This document shows, piece by piece, positions 50,227 through 63,200 of a stretch of 64,000 bases of DNA; the first letter of the stretch is position 1; the number at the start of each line of letters is the position of its first letter. The notes under the pieces are model-generated. The model searched no databases. It saw nothing but the letters and a program-made list of their open reading frames with translations, and was not told where the DNA came from. This DNA is from Whitmania pigra (lineage: Eukaryota; Annelida; Clitellata; Hirudinida; Haemopidae). The stretch spans positions 1,394,501 to 1,458,500 of the forward strand of contig JAJTWR010000308.1 of NCBI GenBank assembly GCA_021613335.1, given 5' to 3'. The translations under genes and the position numbers were made by a program.

Positions 50227-51470
50227 TCAAAGACCGTTTGGAAAACTGTTACTCAAGTGAATTTCACGTACATCTACAACCGCTTCAATCTTCGGAAACA
50301 TAAATCTTGAAATATTATGCCTAATGTCTCCATCAAAATATTCCATCAAGTCATTTTTGTCTACCAAGTCGTCACTTAGTGATTCTACAAATTCCTCATA
50401 AAAGTTGTGTGGAAGCAACGATCCTAACTGATCAAACTCAAATCTTCCGCATGACTTGATAAATGGTTCCTTTTCTACCCTGTCAATCTTTAGGGCGCAA
50501 TGAAATCTGTCAAATTTACGCCACATCAAAAATCTGTTAAATTGTGGATTTAGACAGCTGTATAATATCAGAGGAAAACTTTTCATTCGGCAAACCAACA
50601 AATCGGCAACTTTGTCTGCATATTCATTGTCGTACAAAGTTGTATCATAAGACAGTGGTTCAGATGAAAACATCAGTTGTATGCTAAGTCCGTGGCATGT
50701 GTAAAATGCAATGAATCTGAAAGAGTTTTTTGCTAGTTTTGAGGCGTACACAGCGTAATTGTTTTCAAACGTCAAAAGCTTAACACATGCATTGAATTCA
50801 ACATCGTCCAGTCTAAAGGGATAGTCCTCATATGTCATGCTTCTTAACATTATATTTAATAAAACCAACCACGTTGGATGATTAATAGACTTCTTTACAG
50901 CATTGATATAATACAAATCCTCTAAACAGATTGAATGCTTATAATAAATGTCCTCTACATCGGTTTCAAATTTACACATGGAATAAATTGCACCTCTCGA
51001 GTAACTACGACACATTGGACACTGATGAACTCCAATTTTATATCTAGGATGCCTGGAAACCAAATATTTCAAATTCATGGTTTATCGCTTGATCAGAATG
51101 TGCATTGCAAATGGAGTTCGTGCAAAACCTTGTGCCTGACTCCACGTCTTTACTCATTTAGACTTTTAAATCATGTCACTAATTAAATTGCTTCATTATA
51201 ATTGTAGGACTCAAAATGGCCTTAGTGAACTGTTACATCGCTGTATATATCATTGAACTAAATTGTAACAAGTTAAAGTAAATTTACCTTTGGCTCCAAA
51301 AATATTTTGTGTGCATCCTCAAGCAATCGGCGCAAAATATGTGATCACAATCGGTCAAACAGGCCAGTTCTTTGCCTTTCAAGTCATCATAGCACACGGC
51401 ACATTCTTCTAAATCTTCTGGACTTGTGTAGTCATCAAACCATACCTGCCTACAAAATTTCGGTTATTTT
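50227..51470 (-). CDS. RING-finger protein of unknown family, at least two exons
   Basis: A C3HC4 RING is assembled across one intron. Exon at about 51461-51288: WFDDYTSPEDLEECAVCYDD, then TDCDHIFCADCLRMH and KYFWSQ, ending in AAAG|GTAAAT. Exon 51052-50227 begins after a TTTCCAG acceptor with RHPRYKIGVHQCPMCRSYS. The ligands are Cys-x2-Cys, 14 residues, Cys-x-His-x2-Cys-x2-Cys, 22 residues, Cys-x2-Cys. The spacing fits a RING-HC domain, so E3 ubiquitin ligase activity is a reasonable inference. The following ~260 residues are fully open but match no domain I recognise; they are rich in Phe/Tyr/Asp and end in FPNGL. The 5' exon(s) and start codon are not found; the upstream side is occupied by a LINE from about 51600. 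A frame with a second in-frame ATG at 51078 would lose half the RING. Confidence 0.7.
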
Positions 51471-51599
51471 CGGAAGTTTTAGCAACATTAGGCAGTCCTC
51501 GATGGCTGCTAATTCTGTTGCAGAGATGCTGAAGGGTGAAGCCCTGATACTAACCTTTCCACTCTTTTCTTAGGGATAAAGATCCCTATCCCTGTCTTG

Positions 51600-54180
51600 T
51601 CCTTCATCCGTGTAGCAGAGCAGGCTGGAGTCAGTGATTTCTTCTCCCTAACATCCAACATCCTCAATAGATCAATTTGAAATTGACTTACGTTCTGTGC
51701 AGACGAAGCGTTGAGTATTTGAATTTTAAAGATTCATTGGTTGTTTTGAATTTGATTATGGATTTTTGCACTTCGTTTTGATTCATCTGATCTGAGAGAA
51801 GTGCAAGTCGAGACAATGGATGCGAACATTGTCGAGAACATGGAATAAGGTTTCCGTGTCGTTGGAGCCGAAAACGTAGGAGTCTCGTCTTCTTCGTCGC
51901 CGGCAGAATCTGAGACCGAGACTCCGGAAGCTGAACCCGGCTGAGGTTCAGAAAAAGGAAAATGGGATTCTTGGCAGGAATGACGTCAAGATTATTGCCA
52001 GCAATGGTCTTCTCATCGTTGATGTTGAAATATTTAAGCTATCACAGATTAAGGAGTTAGACAGTATTTCGGCCAGTGCCCGCATAGTGGCTAAGTTGAA
52101 ATATTGCATTGTCGGCGTCTCTGCCAGCGTCGACGATGATACTGTTAAGGAATGCATTGGTTGTGTCAGCGCGACCAGAGTCACCAGAAATGTAGGAGGT
52201 AAGAAGGTGGCCACATCTGTGGTCATACGTAGCTTCAACAATTGGAACCCGGATAAGGTTGAAATAGGTTATTTAAGTTTTAAAGTTAAACCTTATATTA
52301 GGGAGCCGATTAGGTGTTTCCAGTGCAAGGGCCGCATAGCCACAAATTGCGCAAATAAAATCAAGTGTCCCAGTTGTCTGGGTGAGCACTCCCTAAAAGA
52401 GTGCCAGAACAAAATTACTTCTGATAAGCGATGCGCAACCTGCGACAGCACCAGTCACTATACTGGGCAGGCTGTTTGTCCGCAGTGCAAAATAGCAAAG
52501 GAGACCATTACAATTAGGGCCAATAAGCATGTTAGCTATTCTAAGGTCTTACGGCAGCTAAGATTAAGATCGAGGGGACCAAGCCTGCTTTCTCTGTTAT
52601 GGCTGCTAAGATTTTGAAGACAGCCCCGGTTGTCTCAAATCATGAAGACTGAGCCCTCAGCAAATAAACAACATCAAACCTAAGTCTAAGCCTAGGAACA
52701 AAAATAAGAATAAGAATGAAATTCTTAAACCTGCGGAAACTCAGCTGAGCATCTCCGCAGTCTTCCTCGGCAGACTAATCGCTAAAATTGCGGAGCAGAC
52801 GAACCAGAGCTTTCATGGAGGGAACAAGGAGCATTCTTGGATGTCCTCAGCCATGTTTGCATGCTTGCATTCGAGTGCATGGATGAAGAACCAATCTCTG
52901 AAGCAGTCCGCTCTGCCACAAAAACAAGTTTGGTTACCCAATCGGTCCAACATGGATAATGCTATAAACATTATTCAATGGAATTGCCAGGGCATTCGTC
53001 AAAAAACCGGTGAACTCATTTTTCTTTTGAATTCATTGAATAAATTACCTGATATTATTTTGCTACAAGAAACATTTCTAAAAAGCATGAACTTATTCAA
53101 ACTTCAGGGGTATCAAATCGAACGATTTGACCGACAGGATGATGTGCAACGTGGGGGCATACTTATATGTATAAGGGAAGGTCTATCGTACAGTTCCCGT
53201 ATTGTATCCCAGGATCCCCAGTGTCTCTCGATCACGATCATTGCGAAGACAAGGAGGATCAAGATTGTCAACTTCCACGCACCGCTTTGAAACTCTTTTT
53301 CAAGGGAGAAGCCGGAAAGAATCTTGATCCATCTGGATGCCATCATCTGTATGAATATAAATGCATACTCCCCAAACTTCGGATCTCGACACTCTGATGC
53401 GAGAGGTAAGATTGTTGAGGAGATAATCTATGCTAATGATCGTGTCCCTTTAAACACAGACGAGAGCACTCATCTCAAGAAAGCGGCAAGTCTATCCCGA
53501 CAAACATCTCTCTGGCCTTTCCCCTTGCATGCAGATCATCGTGGAAGGTACTCCCAGAAAATCTAGGAAGCGATCACTTCCTCATCCAGATCATAGTTGA
53601 TGCTTAACTTCTACATGAGGCCATCAGTGCACATTGCATCAACTTAAGTTTTACTGGAATCTGTACCAGTTGACATGCCTGGCTTATCTGGGTCAAGACC
53701 TACCAACCATCCAACACTTGGATAATCTCGAAAAAAATGCGTCCCTCATTGCATGATTAAGACTACAGAGGCTTGTTCTCCATAGCCCAAAAGCAGCCGT
53801 AGGAAACGAACAGTAAGCCCTCTATTATTCATCGTGAACCTCTATTACTATTCGTGATGCTCAGGGTAAACTCCTCTAGAAGATGAAGAAGACAAACCGG
53901 CCAAACCATTTTTAAGCAGTGGCAATGACAGGACTCCTACCCGACAGCACCCAAAAGGACATCACAAGATCATTGGATGTCGACGTTCTCAGAGCACCTT
54001 GGACACTGAATCCCATTTCTTCTGCACTGTCGTCTGCAAGTCGCCTTATTTACTCTTGCAGTAAAGGAATGCAAAGATGTCATCCACTCATTGAATCGCT
54101 TGGTCCCAAGCATTCGACAAAAACGCCGCATTACGTTCATCACACCTCCGTGACACAAAATAAAACGCAATAATTAAATA
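51600..54180 (+). mobile_element. Degenerate I/Jockey-type non-LTR retrotransposon
   Basis: ORF1 remains (about 51945-52617) encode a Gag-like protein with Cys-rich knuckles: IRCFQCKGRIATNCANKIKC (first knuckle lacks a His), CPSCLGEHSLKEC and CATCDSTSHYTGQAVCPQC. ORF2 begins with an APE-type endonuclease (52968-53290): IIQWNCQGIRQKTGELIF, DIILLQETF, GGILICIREGL, followed in another frame by NINAYSPNFGSRHSDARGK (near 53370). Most of the reverse transcriptase is missing, so the copy is internally deleted. The last part, about 53950-54170, may be the ORF2 C-terminus but is too decayed to be sure. Confidence 0.82.
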
Positions 54181-54344
54181 TAATAAATAACTTAATGAAA
54201 TACATCAGGACACTGACACCTACCCATATTTCCTTTCTCTACAACGACCAGGGTGAATTTGGCCAAGATAAGCTTGATTATGATGCACATTTTGGAAAAA
54301 TTTCCTTTTGATTGAAGATTTCAAATTCATAAAAATTTTTAATT

Positions 54345-54530
54345 TTTTAATTTGTAACTTCGCCATATACATAGCGTCAGATGCGCTTCTTGTAACCATT
54401 TATATAGCGCTCCTTCCCGAGGGCGCTGGCGGCAGTACAGGCTGGGTTTCGAACGCGACACATTACGACTGTTGCGATAACCGCCGAATGCAGGCACGTG
54501 ACCCATTCGGCTAACCTGCACGACGAATGT
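54345..54530 (-). mobile_element. tRNA-derived SINE, copy 2 (best preserved)
   Basis: On the minus strand the head holds an RNA polymerase III A-box-like TTAGCCGAATGGGT (54514-54501) and a B-box-like GCGTTCGAAACCC (54456-54444), the spacing of a tRNA gene. After a short body (GAGCGCTATATAAATGG) the tail reads CTGACGCTATGTATATGGCG, matching the 3' end of the LINE at 49245-49619 (GACGCTATGCCCATGGCGCT). Confidence 0.8.
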
Positions 54531-55536
54531 CCTAGAATATTTGGTGTAAGAGGGTTAACAAGGACTTTGCAATACCCGATGATATAACTTTTACAGGCAT
54601 CTTTAAATGAATGACATTTCAGCATATCAACCGCAAAACTATATAAATGGCATATCTATTCGACAGCTTAGTTTGGACATTGTTATCATGGATATTCTCT
54701 CTAATTATTAGCTCAAGAGAAAGAAAAAATTCTGGCTTTCAAATGAGCTCTATTGTTGACTAGAAAAATTTCCAACAAATTAAATAGAAACGCTTTTGAA
54801 GAAGGTTCTGCATCTCGAAGAAGGACACTAAGAAGCGCACGGAATGGGACACGAAATTGGGATTCGACCACATAATATTTCTAATAAAAAAAATTCAACC
54901 TGGTTCGGCCAGATAGTTGCCAATATTATTGGATATTATTGGCACAACTTAAATAAGGACTTCTGACAGAAAAGGAGATTGGCCTGACGGGCAATTTTGC
55001 CAGAACGGATAACTGTGGCATTCTGAGAGGGAAGACCAAAACTCGTAATTACGTTGAGACATCGGATAAGTTTCCACCGCTACCTGCTAAAAAAAAATGT
55101 TGGCAACAACTTCGCATCAGCCAGGTAATACATATAAACAAGCAAAATTTTTTCTTCTGTACTTAATGCTTGCTCTAACGTATTTGCTTATCCATATGAT
55201 AAGAATCTCAAGTCAGAGTTAATAACACCAGCTTCCCACTCACTATTAACACAATATCAGATATTTTTTCGATTTTTTATTTATCATCCTGTGGTTTCCA
55301 TCTGAATACTCGGGCCGCCATGTGAAAGATCAGTTTCTGCGGGAGTGCCTTACAAACACGGTCAAGCGGCTCCTATTGTTATTGTCAGGTATCTGCAGCT
55401 TCAATTATAGCACCAACCATACCCACAATCATGGCATCAAACCTCTGAGGCACTCTCTAATAAGTTGTTCATTAACAATTTGAAGTAATTTTTAATGTAT
55501 TGCATAACTCCAAAATCAGTTTTCACACAAAATGGA
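54531..55536. other. Intergenic, no gene seen
   Basis: No frame of interest and no clear repeat. Confidence 0.5.
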
Positions 55537-55542
55537 TTTATT
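55537..55542 (-). terminator. Polyadenylation signal of the unknown gene at 55697
   Basis: AATAAA on the minus strand about 155 bases past the stop codon at 55697. Confidence 0.45.
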
Positions 55543-55696
55543 ATAACACATTACTTAGTTACAAAATGTTTACACAAGCCACAAACGTCAGAAGAGCTAA
55601 AGCTCAAGAAAGCGTAGTTAAAATCATGATGCAAACAATCTAAACAATAAACGAAATGCATAGCACCTGAAATGTAAAAATTCTCCTCATTTCACA

Positions 55697-56540
55697 TCAC
55701 TGGTCATCATTTAAATCCTCGTCCCTGAGAAATGGTTGAAGGTGAGCATCATCAGCGCTTCCAGAGAAATGTCCAGATAAAGACAGCTCTTCCCCAACAT
55801 CACCAGCTTCCTGTTTGTTGACAGGGACATTTTGTGATTCCCCTATCTTAGATTCAGTATACGGAGCCGACTCCTTGAGAAGAAAAGGTAGATGGATTTT
55901 GGATGTTCTTTTGACAGAAACAAAAATTTCACCCGAGTTCAGATCTGAAGCGCGAAGTATTAATACCGGCAATGTCACCCTCAAACAGCTTTTAAGGGGC
56001 ACGGTTTTCTTGTAGAAAGTTAGTACAGAATTTTCATGGTCATGCTGCTCTTTAGTCAAGTCACTAGAAAAAAGTACTGAAGGCACGTTTAGAAATGTTG
56101 CCTTATCACTGTCAAATTTAACTGAATGACCTTTGTGGTGTGCCATTGTTGAAGTGCCAAGATGTTCACTTGAAGTCCATGCAGCAGTAAGCTTGACTGA
56201 CTGAGCCACCATAAATTCAGTGTCTTTAAAAGCTTTTTTCTTCTTTCAACCAACCTTTTCAACAAATTTTTCTCAGCAACTTCATTAGCAGGAAGCCCAT
56301 TCGATACAAGAAGTATTGCAGATCCTCTAAACTTATGTCTAATGCATGAAAACTACAACTGGTTTTGGAGAGTTTGTTTTCACCTTCTTTCAGACCAGAA
56401 CAGTCACGGGTTGGCTTCAGGAAATTTTCAGCCTTTTCTTCCTGATTCTACTCGCGCCCTCTTGAGGTCTGACTCGTTGGAGACCTCCCGCTTCCAACTT
56501 CGACTGAATTGTCTCGTTTCGCTCTTTTTGAAGCCTTCAT
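55697..56540 (-). pseudogene. Unrecognised intronless gene with several frame breaks
   Basis: The intact part (56212-55697) would be 171 residues: SVKLTAAWTSSEHLGTS, TFYKKTVPLKSCLRVTLPVL, then an acidic tail ending DEDLNDDQ. Protein-like sequence continues upstream in other frames without any intron: GSAILLVSNGLPANEVAEKN with LLKRLVERRKK (56325-56235), AENFLKPTRDC and LKEGENKLSK (near 56430-56370), SDLKRARVESGRK (near 56475), and a possible start MKASKRAKRDNSVEVGSG at 56540. At least three shifts are needed to read it through. Either a retrocopied pseudogene or a real single-exon gene with sequence errors. I do not recognise the family. Charged, basic N-terminal half, acidic C-terminus. Calling only the 171-residue frame as a gene would be the conservative alternative. 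Confidence 0.5.
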
Positions 56541-57290
56541 TTCTTCACCGAAAAAGTTCCCAACTGTCGACCGACAAAAACGTCTACAACGCTACTGCTA
56601 ACAGGCTGATATACCTGACGCTAATGGGACTGTCACCGTGTTAATCTAAACTAGGCTAGAGTACTAAATGATTTATTTACTACTTTTTAATAAAATTTCA
56701 ATTGACGCATTATTTTACAAAAATTTTGAAAAGATTATAATAGTTTTGACACCTCGTTTTCGCTGAAATCTTTCAAATGCCATTCTTCTCTATTTCTAAT
56801 TTATGAGATAAGATTATTTTTTGGCAAAATTTAAACTAATTAAAATGCAATTAATTTTTTTATACTTGGCAAAAAATGTGAAAATTTTACAGTTGAAATT
56901 CTTCTTTCAAAACCATACAGGAAAACGTATAACTACCTGGGCATGGCCTTCAAGAGTGATCGAATGATTTTAATATTATTTTTAAAATTTAGTATAAACA
57001 TTGTTAAGCATTATTAGGGTTATCGCAACCTTCAATACTATTTTTTTGCCATTCAACAATCCTTTTATAAGAATAACTGTAAAATTAGTAACACATGGAT
57101 ACAGATTAATTACAATTTTAGAATTTTGAAGATTGCGTAATTTTTTGAATAAATTAGGCATTTAGTCGTATCTCTAGATATGTGGGCATGTGTTTGTTGA
57201 TTCCTGAGGCGTAACGTTCTCTTATTTGAGCAGGATTGTGATGCGCTTATACGTAATGTCTGGATTTTCTTAGTTGAAGATAATTTTATA
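56541..57290. promoter_or_regulatory. Head-to-head spacer before LRCH
   Basis: About 0.75 kb between the possible start of the unknown minus-strand gene and the LRCH start codon. AT-rich; no defined element seen. Confidence 0.4.
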
Positions 57291-60200
57291 ATGTCTGGTA
57301 GCCAAAGCCTGAGTCCTCTGAGAAATATTGAAAAAGTGCTGGATGATAGCCAACATACTGGCGAATTAGTTCTTACTGGGCGGAAGTTAAAATGTTTCCC
57401 CAAAAATGTTTCAAAGTATGATCTTGTCGACACCAACCGAGCAGGTCCTCTTTGACTTTTCGTGTTTATTGAATTGTTTTTTCAGCGATTTCTGTGTTTT
57501 ATTAACATCCTATTAATGTTATCTGTCTAGGCAACAATTAGGTAAAATGAAGAACTTAGTCTAGTTGAAAAACTAAATATTTTAAATAATTATAATTTAT
57601 TATAGGTGGGAAAAGTTCCATGATGACTAACTATTTTTGGTTTATAATTTTGAATGGTATTTTGTGAAATCATTTGCACTAAAGAATCATGATTTTTAAT
57701 GTTTGTTACTTTTTTGTATGATGTGACCATAAGTGTATACTTACTTTTCAAGATATTATAAAAATTCTTTCCATGATTGTGACTGTTATAAAAGATTTTC
57801 TTAAGTTTGGGAACATATTTATATGGTATTATTAATATCCTCACACTTTGCCTTAAAATTAAAACATGAAATAACAATTAATGACAATGTCATGACAATA
57901 ATTATGCAAGACTGTTAAATGTCACATTTTCTTGATTTAATAAATCTTTTTTAATAACTGAAGAACAGTTTTCTGGGATTGTAGAATTGTCACGAAACCA
58001 GTTCACAGAAGTTCCAGAAGAAGTGTGTTTGTTTCCATCATTGGAGCATCTCAACCTCTCACACAACCTCATCAGATGCCTTCCTTATTCGCTCACGAAT
58101 CTTCACGAACTTGTGGAGCTCAACATCAGGTCTTTTGTCTTCTTTTAAAAATGTAGGTGTTGCTGAAGTTGATGTTGTCATTGATGTTGGTGATAGGGAG
58201 CACGCATTAACAAGCATCCTGGACTGCATCATTATTATTATTATTATTTTTGTTTTTGCTAACAAATCACATTTTAATTGCCAATTCACCACTCAATTTT
58301 AAGAGTTAAGGTTATGCTTTTGTGTTGGAAGTGCATACAAATGGACCTTTTTGTCAAGAACATTTTTTTGTAGCTTTAAATTGAGCATCCACAATGAAGG
58401 GCAGGTTCTTATTAATAGACTTAACAAATGGAGATAATCCTCTGTTACTCTTGTTCAAAATAGACATAAATCAGAGACTTTCTGGGTTTAGCTTTTATGA
58501 ATTTGTGTCTAATGGGAACTAACTTTATGTTGTTTGATATCATTTATTTTTGTCAAGCTTTTAATTCTTTAATTAATTGCCATCAATGTTTGATGCTAAG
58601 AAATATGTTCTGCTAGGGGCTTATGAGGAGTTATAAGGTTAACAAAAAATGGTTTCTCTATACTAATTTGTTTAATAAACTTTGCCATCTTCAGTACAAG
58701 TATTCATCATTTATTCATCATCTTCATCAAACACTTTTTTGTGCTCCACTATCATCATTATTTTAAAAAAAGTGTTGGCAGAATCAGATTCACAGAGCTG
58801 AGTGCTTTTAGCTTGTGTTTCTAAGGAGACTGAGACTTTAATTCTGGCTTTCTAGATGTTTATTGCTCTCTTGACCTCAAGATAATATGCCTCTCGTTAT
58901 TGTTTTCTAAGTCCTTCACGAGTCAATCAGTCTGAGTGTTATGGAAGTTTTTGTTGAAATTTTCAGACATTTTTTGTTAAATGTCAAGGAATTTCTTTAT
59001 TGCACAAAAGGGTTGACAAGTTTAATCTATTAAAATGAGACCACTAGCAATGACATTCAATAGAAATTAATAAAACTTTCTAGAGCACATCATTCATTAC
59101 TTTGATATTATTAGCTGCTTAATCTTTTTATTAAACAACTTAGTCTTGATTTTAAGTGGCCATGTCAGCAATTCAGAGTAATTTTGCAATTTTTTTTAAT
59201 CTATTTATTTTAATTTTTTTGTAATCATTAAATAATGATCAGTTTTCGTTTTATTTAATTTCCTCTGAATTTTTGACTTCAGCCACAACTTACTCTACCA
59301 GTTTCCACCTTTCCTATGCCAGCTCCATCACCTCCAGGTGTTGTCCTTGAATGGCAACAAAATCAACTCCATCCCTGAAGAAGTCGGTCAACTCTGGAAG
59401 CTGACTTCATTGGTACGTGACTGTGCATGGTTTATGAAAATGTAGCAGAGATTGAAGCAAGTTGCTCTATCTCTAAGTAGTTCAAAGTATTTCTGAGTGT
59501 TTCCTTTTCACGGGCATTTCACGACATTGCCGACAGTGTGTCAACTGCTAGAAGATATCAATGGGCTGGTTGGTTAAGCTGATAACAATTATGCAAGGCT
59601 CTTGGTGATGATATTTATCTGGAATGTTTCTGGAACAATTATTTCTTTGTGGATGATGATGATGATGATGATGGTGAGAACACTCATTGTTATGATAATG
59701 CTGAATTTGCATTGTTTGAATAGAAACAAATCCTGTTTTAATTATTCATTGATGATAACAATGACGACGATGATGATGATGATGATGAAGTCTTGGCTTT
59801 AGCTGGCTGCATGTGGGAGTTATTTTTAGACCAATTAGAAGCAGTAGTTTTCATGGAGTGCTGATAATTGACAATAATGTCCTCTGCTTAAGTCCTTAAG
59901 GTCTTGCAGTTACGTCTCAATTCATTCAATTAAACACCTCTGGCTGAGTTGTGATCAAGGTGACTCATTTACTTCAGGTTTCTTATGCTTCCTCACATCA
60001 GATTCTGTTATCTTTATTTTCATCTGACATTCCATTCCAGACTTTCACTCCTAGAATACGTTTTTTTAAAGCCAAGCAAGGGAACTTTGGATTTATTATT
60101 TTGATTTGTTTTTTGTGTTCTTAAAATATAATTAAGCAGGTAAATAAAGAACCGCAGTTATGTATTTGGTGTGGCTTTTAGCTTCAAGGTGCATTGAATA

Positions 60201-63200
60201 TCTATGTGAATGTCATTGTGAATTATCTACAATCAAACCAGCACAATAAGCCAGGGTTGTGACATTAAGAAGTCTTAAATGAGTTGTTGGGTCAAGCAGC
60301 ATACTGTCTTACAATTACGATGATGAAGGTGATAACGGTGTTGATGATAGTTGTTAAATGTATCAATATCACGACACTGGTGACAGATAGTCGATGGGCT
60401 TATAATAGTAACAGAGCATCATTTATTGGAAAACTCAGTTATGCAACGGACTACAATCAAATAAATAAATAAATATTATTGGAAATGGTTTTGAGTAATG
60501 TGAGGCCCTAAGGTAAGCTGACTTTCATCTGATAATGACGCCAGAAATGAATGCGAACGATGATTTCCCAAGAGACTACCTTAACTCCATTAATTCAGAC
60601 ACCTTATGAATAGACATCCATTTGCATCCAGGAAGAGAAGCACTTTATGAGAGATTAAATTGTCAACATTTTAGTCTCTGTCTTTCCTTAATAGAAGAGC
60701 ACCACAATCAATTAAATGAGATGGATTTCACATTGTGATTTGGTGATGAGGATGATGATAATGGTGGTGGTTATGGTAATGACTATGATGATTGATATTG
60801 CCAGTTTGATAACTTAAGCAACAGATGATTAAATGCATTATGCTGTGGAGATGATAAGCCATAAGCTGTAACCTATTAATAACCTGGCTTTTCAGTGAAA
60901 TGTTCTCTGTTATTTTTCTTTTGAAATCATTTGAAAAACTGAAGGATCTAGTGTACACAAAAGGGTCTGAGATATACCTGAACTTGTAACCTAAACAGAT
61001 AAGCAATACAAGTAATACAAAATGTAAATCAATGTAAATACTGATCAGCATCAACCATTAATATTAATGAGCTCTCCAAATATCTGATCGAGAACAGATA
61101 ATAATTATAATCTTCATAAGGTCAGTCCTTGAAATAATTCAATCTTACCGAATCTAAATGATTTTTCAAATGTCTCCTTTCCGGTTTCATATAAATATAA
61201 AACATTTGTTGTCAACAATCTCTGAGTGTTAATTGGAACACTTCTCAGCATCCAAGCTTGAATATTTCGAGTGTCATATTTCAAGATTAGGGTTCTTATC
61301 TGCAGCACCAGTTAAGTCACTGACTTTACATGGCTGAGCCATCAAGACACTGACTGTCATTTTCTGCAATCTTCTTTAATTTAATGTCATCTCCATCCTC
61401 CTTAGATGCTGTAGTATCAGGTGAACTGAATTCATTTGGAAGCTTGGAATCTTTCATACCTTTAATAGTTTTAATATTTAATAATATCAATTTTTACATG
61501 TTAAACATATGTAAGTTAAAAACAAATAGGTATAAAATATTCAAATGATAAGTATATGAAAACTAAACCAATAAATGTCTTGGGTTGTTGATATTGTTGC
61601 TTTCTCCAGACATGACATAAGGAGCCAAAATTAACATAGTGAGTTAAGGGCTCCTAAAACCCTAAAAGTAATTAATATTAAAAACTATTGTTATTGTTAT
61701 TACTTTTGTAATTGTGATTGACTTAGATTGTTTTATCCATCATCCTTAAAATATTCCTTAAACTGTCAGGATATGAGCTGCAATGAACTAACTCATCTCC
61801 CCAATCAGCTCGGTGATTTGTCTTCTCTCAAGGATTTAAATCTCAGACGCAATCAGCTCATAGAACTGCCTATCTGTGAGTCTCCAAGAAATCATTTAAC
61901 AATGTCAATTTCTAATCGGTTGTTTGAGCGTACAACAAAAAGCCAAGCTTGCGTTTCTACGTTTTTTACATCTTGCTGTTCTTCGTGGTCTTCATTATTT
62001 CAACACGTCCAGTAACGTGTGTGTGATCGTTTGCAGGTTTAACCAGGCTGAGACTGCACAGATTGGACGTATCTTGCAACCGTATCGCTCACATTCCATG
62101 CGACTTTCGAAAGGTTACGAGTCTCGAAGAGATTCACGTCGAAGGGAATCCGCTCGTGTCTCCTCCAGCACACGTGAGTTCCACTGGGATTTTGCTTTTT
62201 AAGATTATTAAGTTAAATAATGAAAATATGTAACATGCATGTTGTTAAATAATAGAAAATATGTGTAACATACATGTTGTTGAATAATAAATAATATATG
62301 TAAGTACACATATTGGTGACAATCAACTGACTTATGCCTTAAAATGAGATGTTTTGAAGGAGTAAGGGGTCTTAATGAAGCGTGGGTGTAGGTTGTAGGC
62401 GGAAGGAAGTAAGAAACAATGAATCATGATTCTGGCTCGCATAAATTAAGTCATTCATTGCAACAAATTGTAATTGTAATTGAACTTCATTATATACTGC
62501 CTTGTGCATAGCGTCAGAGGTGCTTCTTGAAACCATTTATATAGCGCTCATTCCTGAGGGAGAATGGGTTTCAAACATGACACATTACAACTGTTGCCAT
62601 TACCCAGCACCAGGAATGTAACCCATTCGGTCAACCTGCAGGCCTATCTTTATTTATGATAAAATTTGTTCATCCATTTAAATATTCATTGGAGGATGGT
62701 GTTAACATCAACTGACGGGAGACTGTTATTGCATTTAGAATTAACATCCTATTTACATGAAAATCCATTCTATTGATTAAAAATGAAACTTTTACAATTT
62801 TATGAAACATGATAAGCAAACCAGCAATAGTAATGAAAATAATAATAATAATAATAACATTATTATTATATATATTATTGTTATATATTATCATTAAAAT
62901 ATTAAAAAGTGGAAGTCAGTGGTGGTACAAATTTGAAATTCAAATAAGATGGTGATTCAAAAGAGCAATTCATCTTTTCCACTTGAGCTGTTGCTGAGCC
63001 AACCATTCTTTCTTCTACGACATCAGAGTTTATTATTTTGAAGAGTTTATTCTTTTGGGAATCTAGCAGTCCATATAAATATAACGCAATAGTAACAAAA
63101 AATATAAAGTTCTTTTTGGCAGTGTCCAACCAAAAACTTATTTTCACATCAATTACTGATCAACCAACATTTCTTCCTTCCATCAAATCAAATACTTGGT

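Noticed and set aside
54444..54514. Possible tRNA gene from A-box and B-box matches
   Set aside because: No cloverleaf can be completed and the same sequence recurs twice with a LINE-like tail, so it is a SINE.
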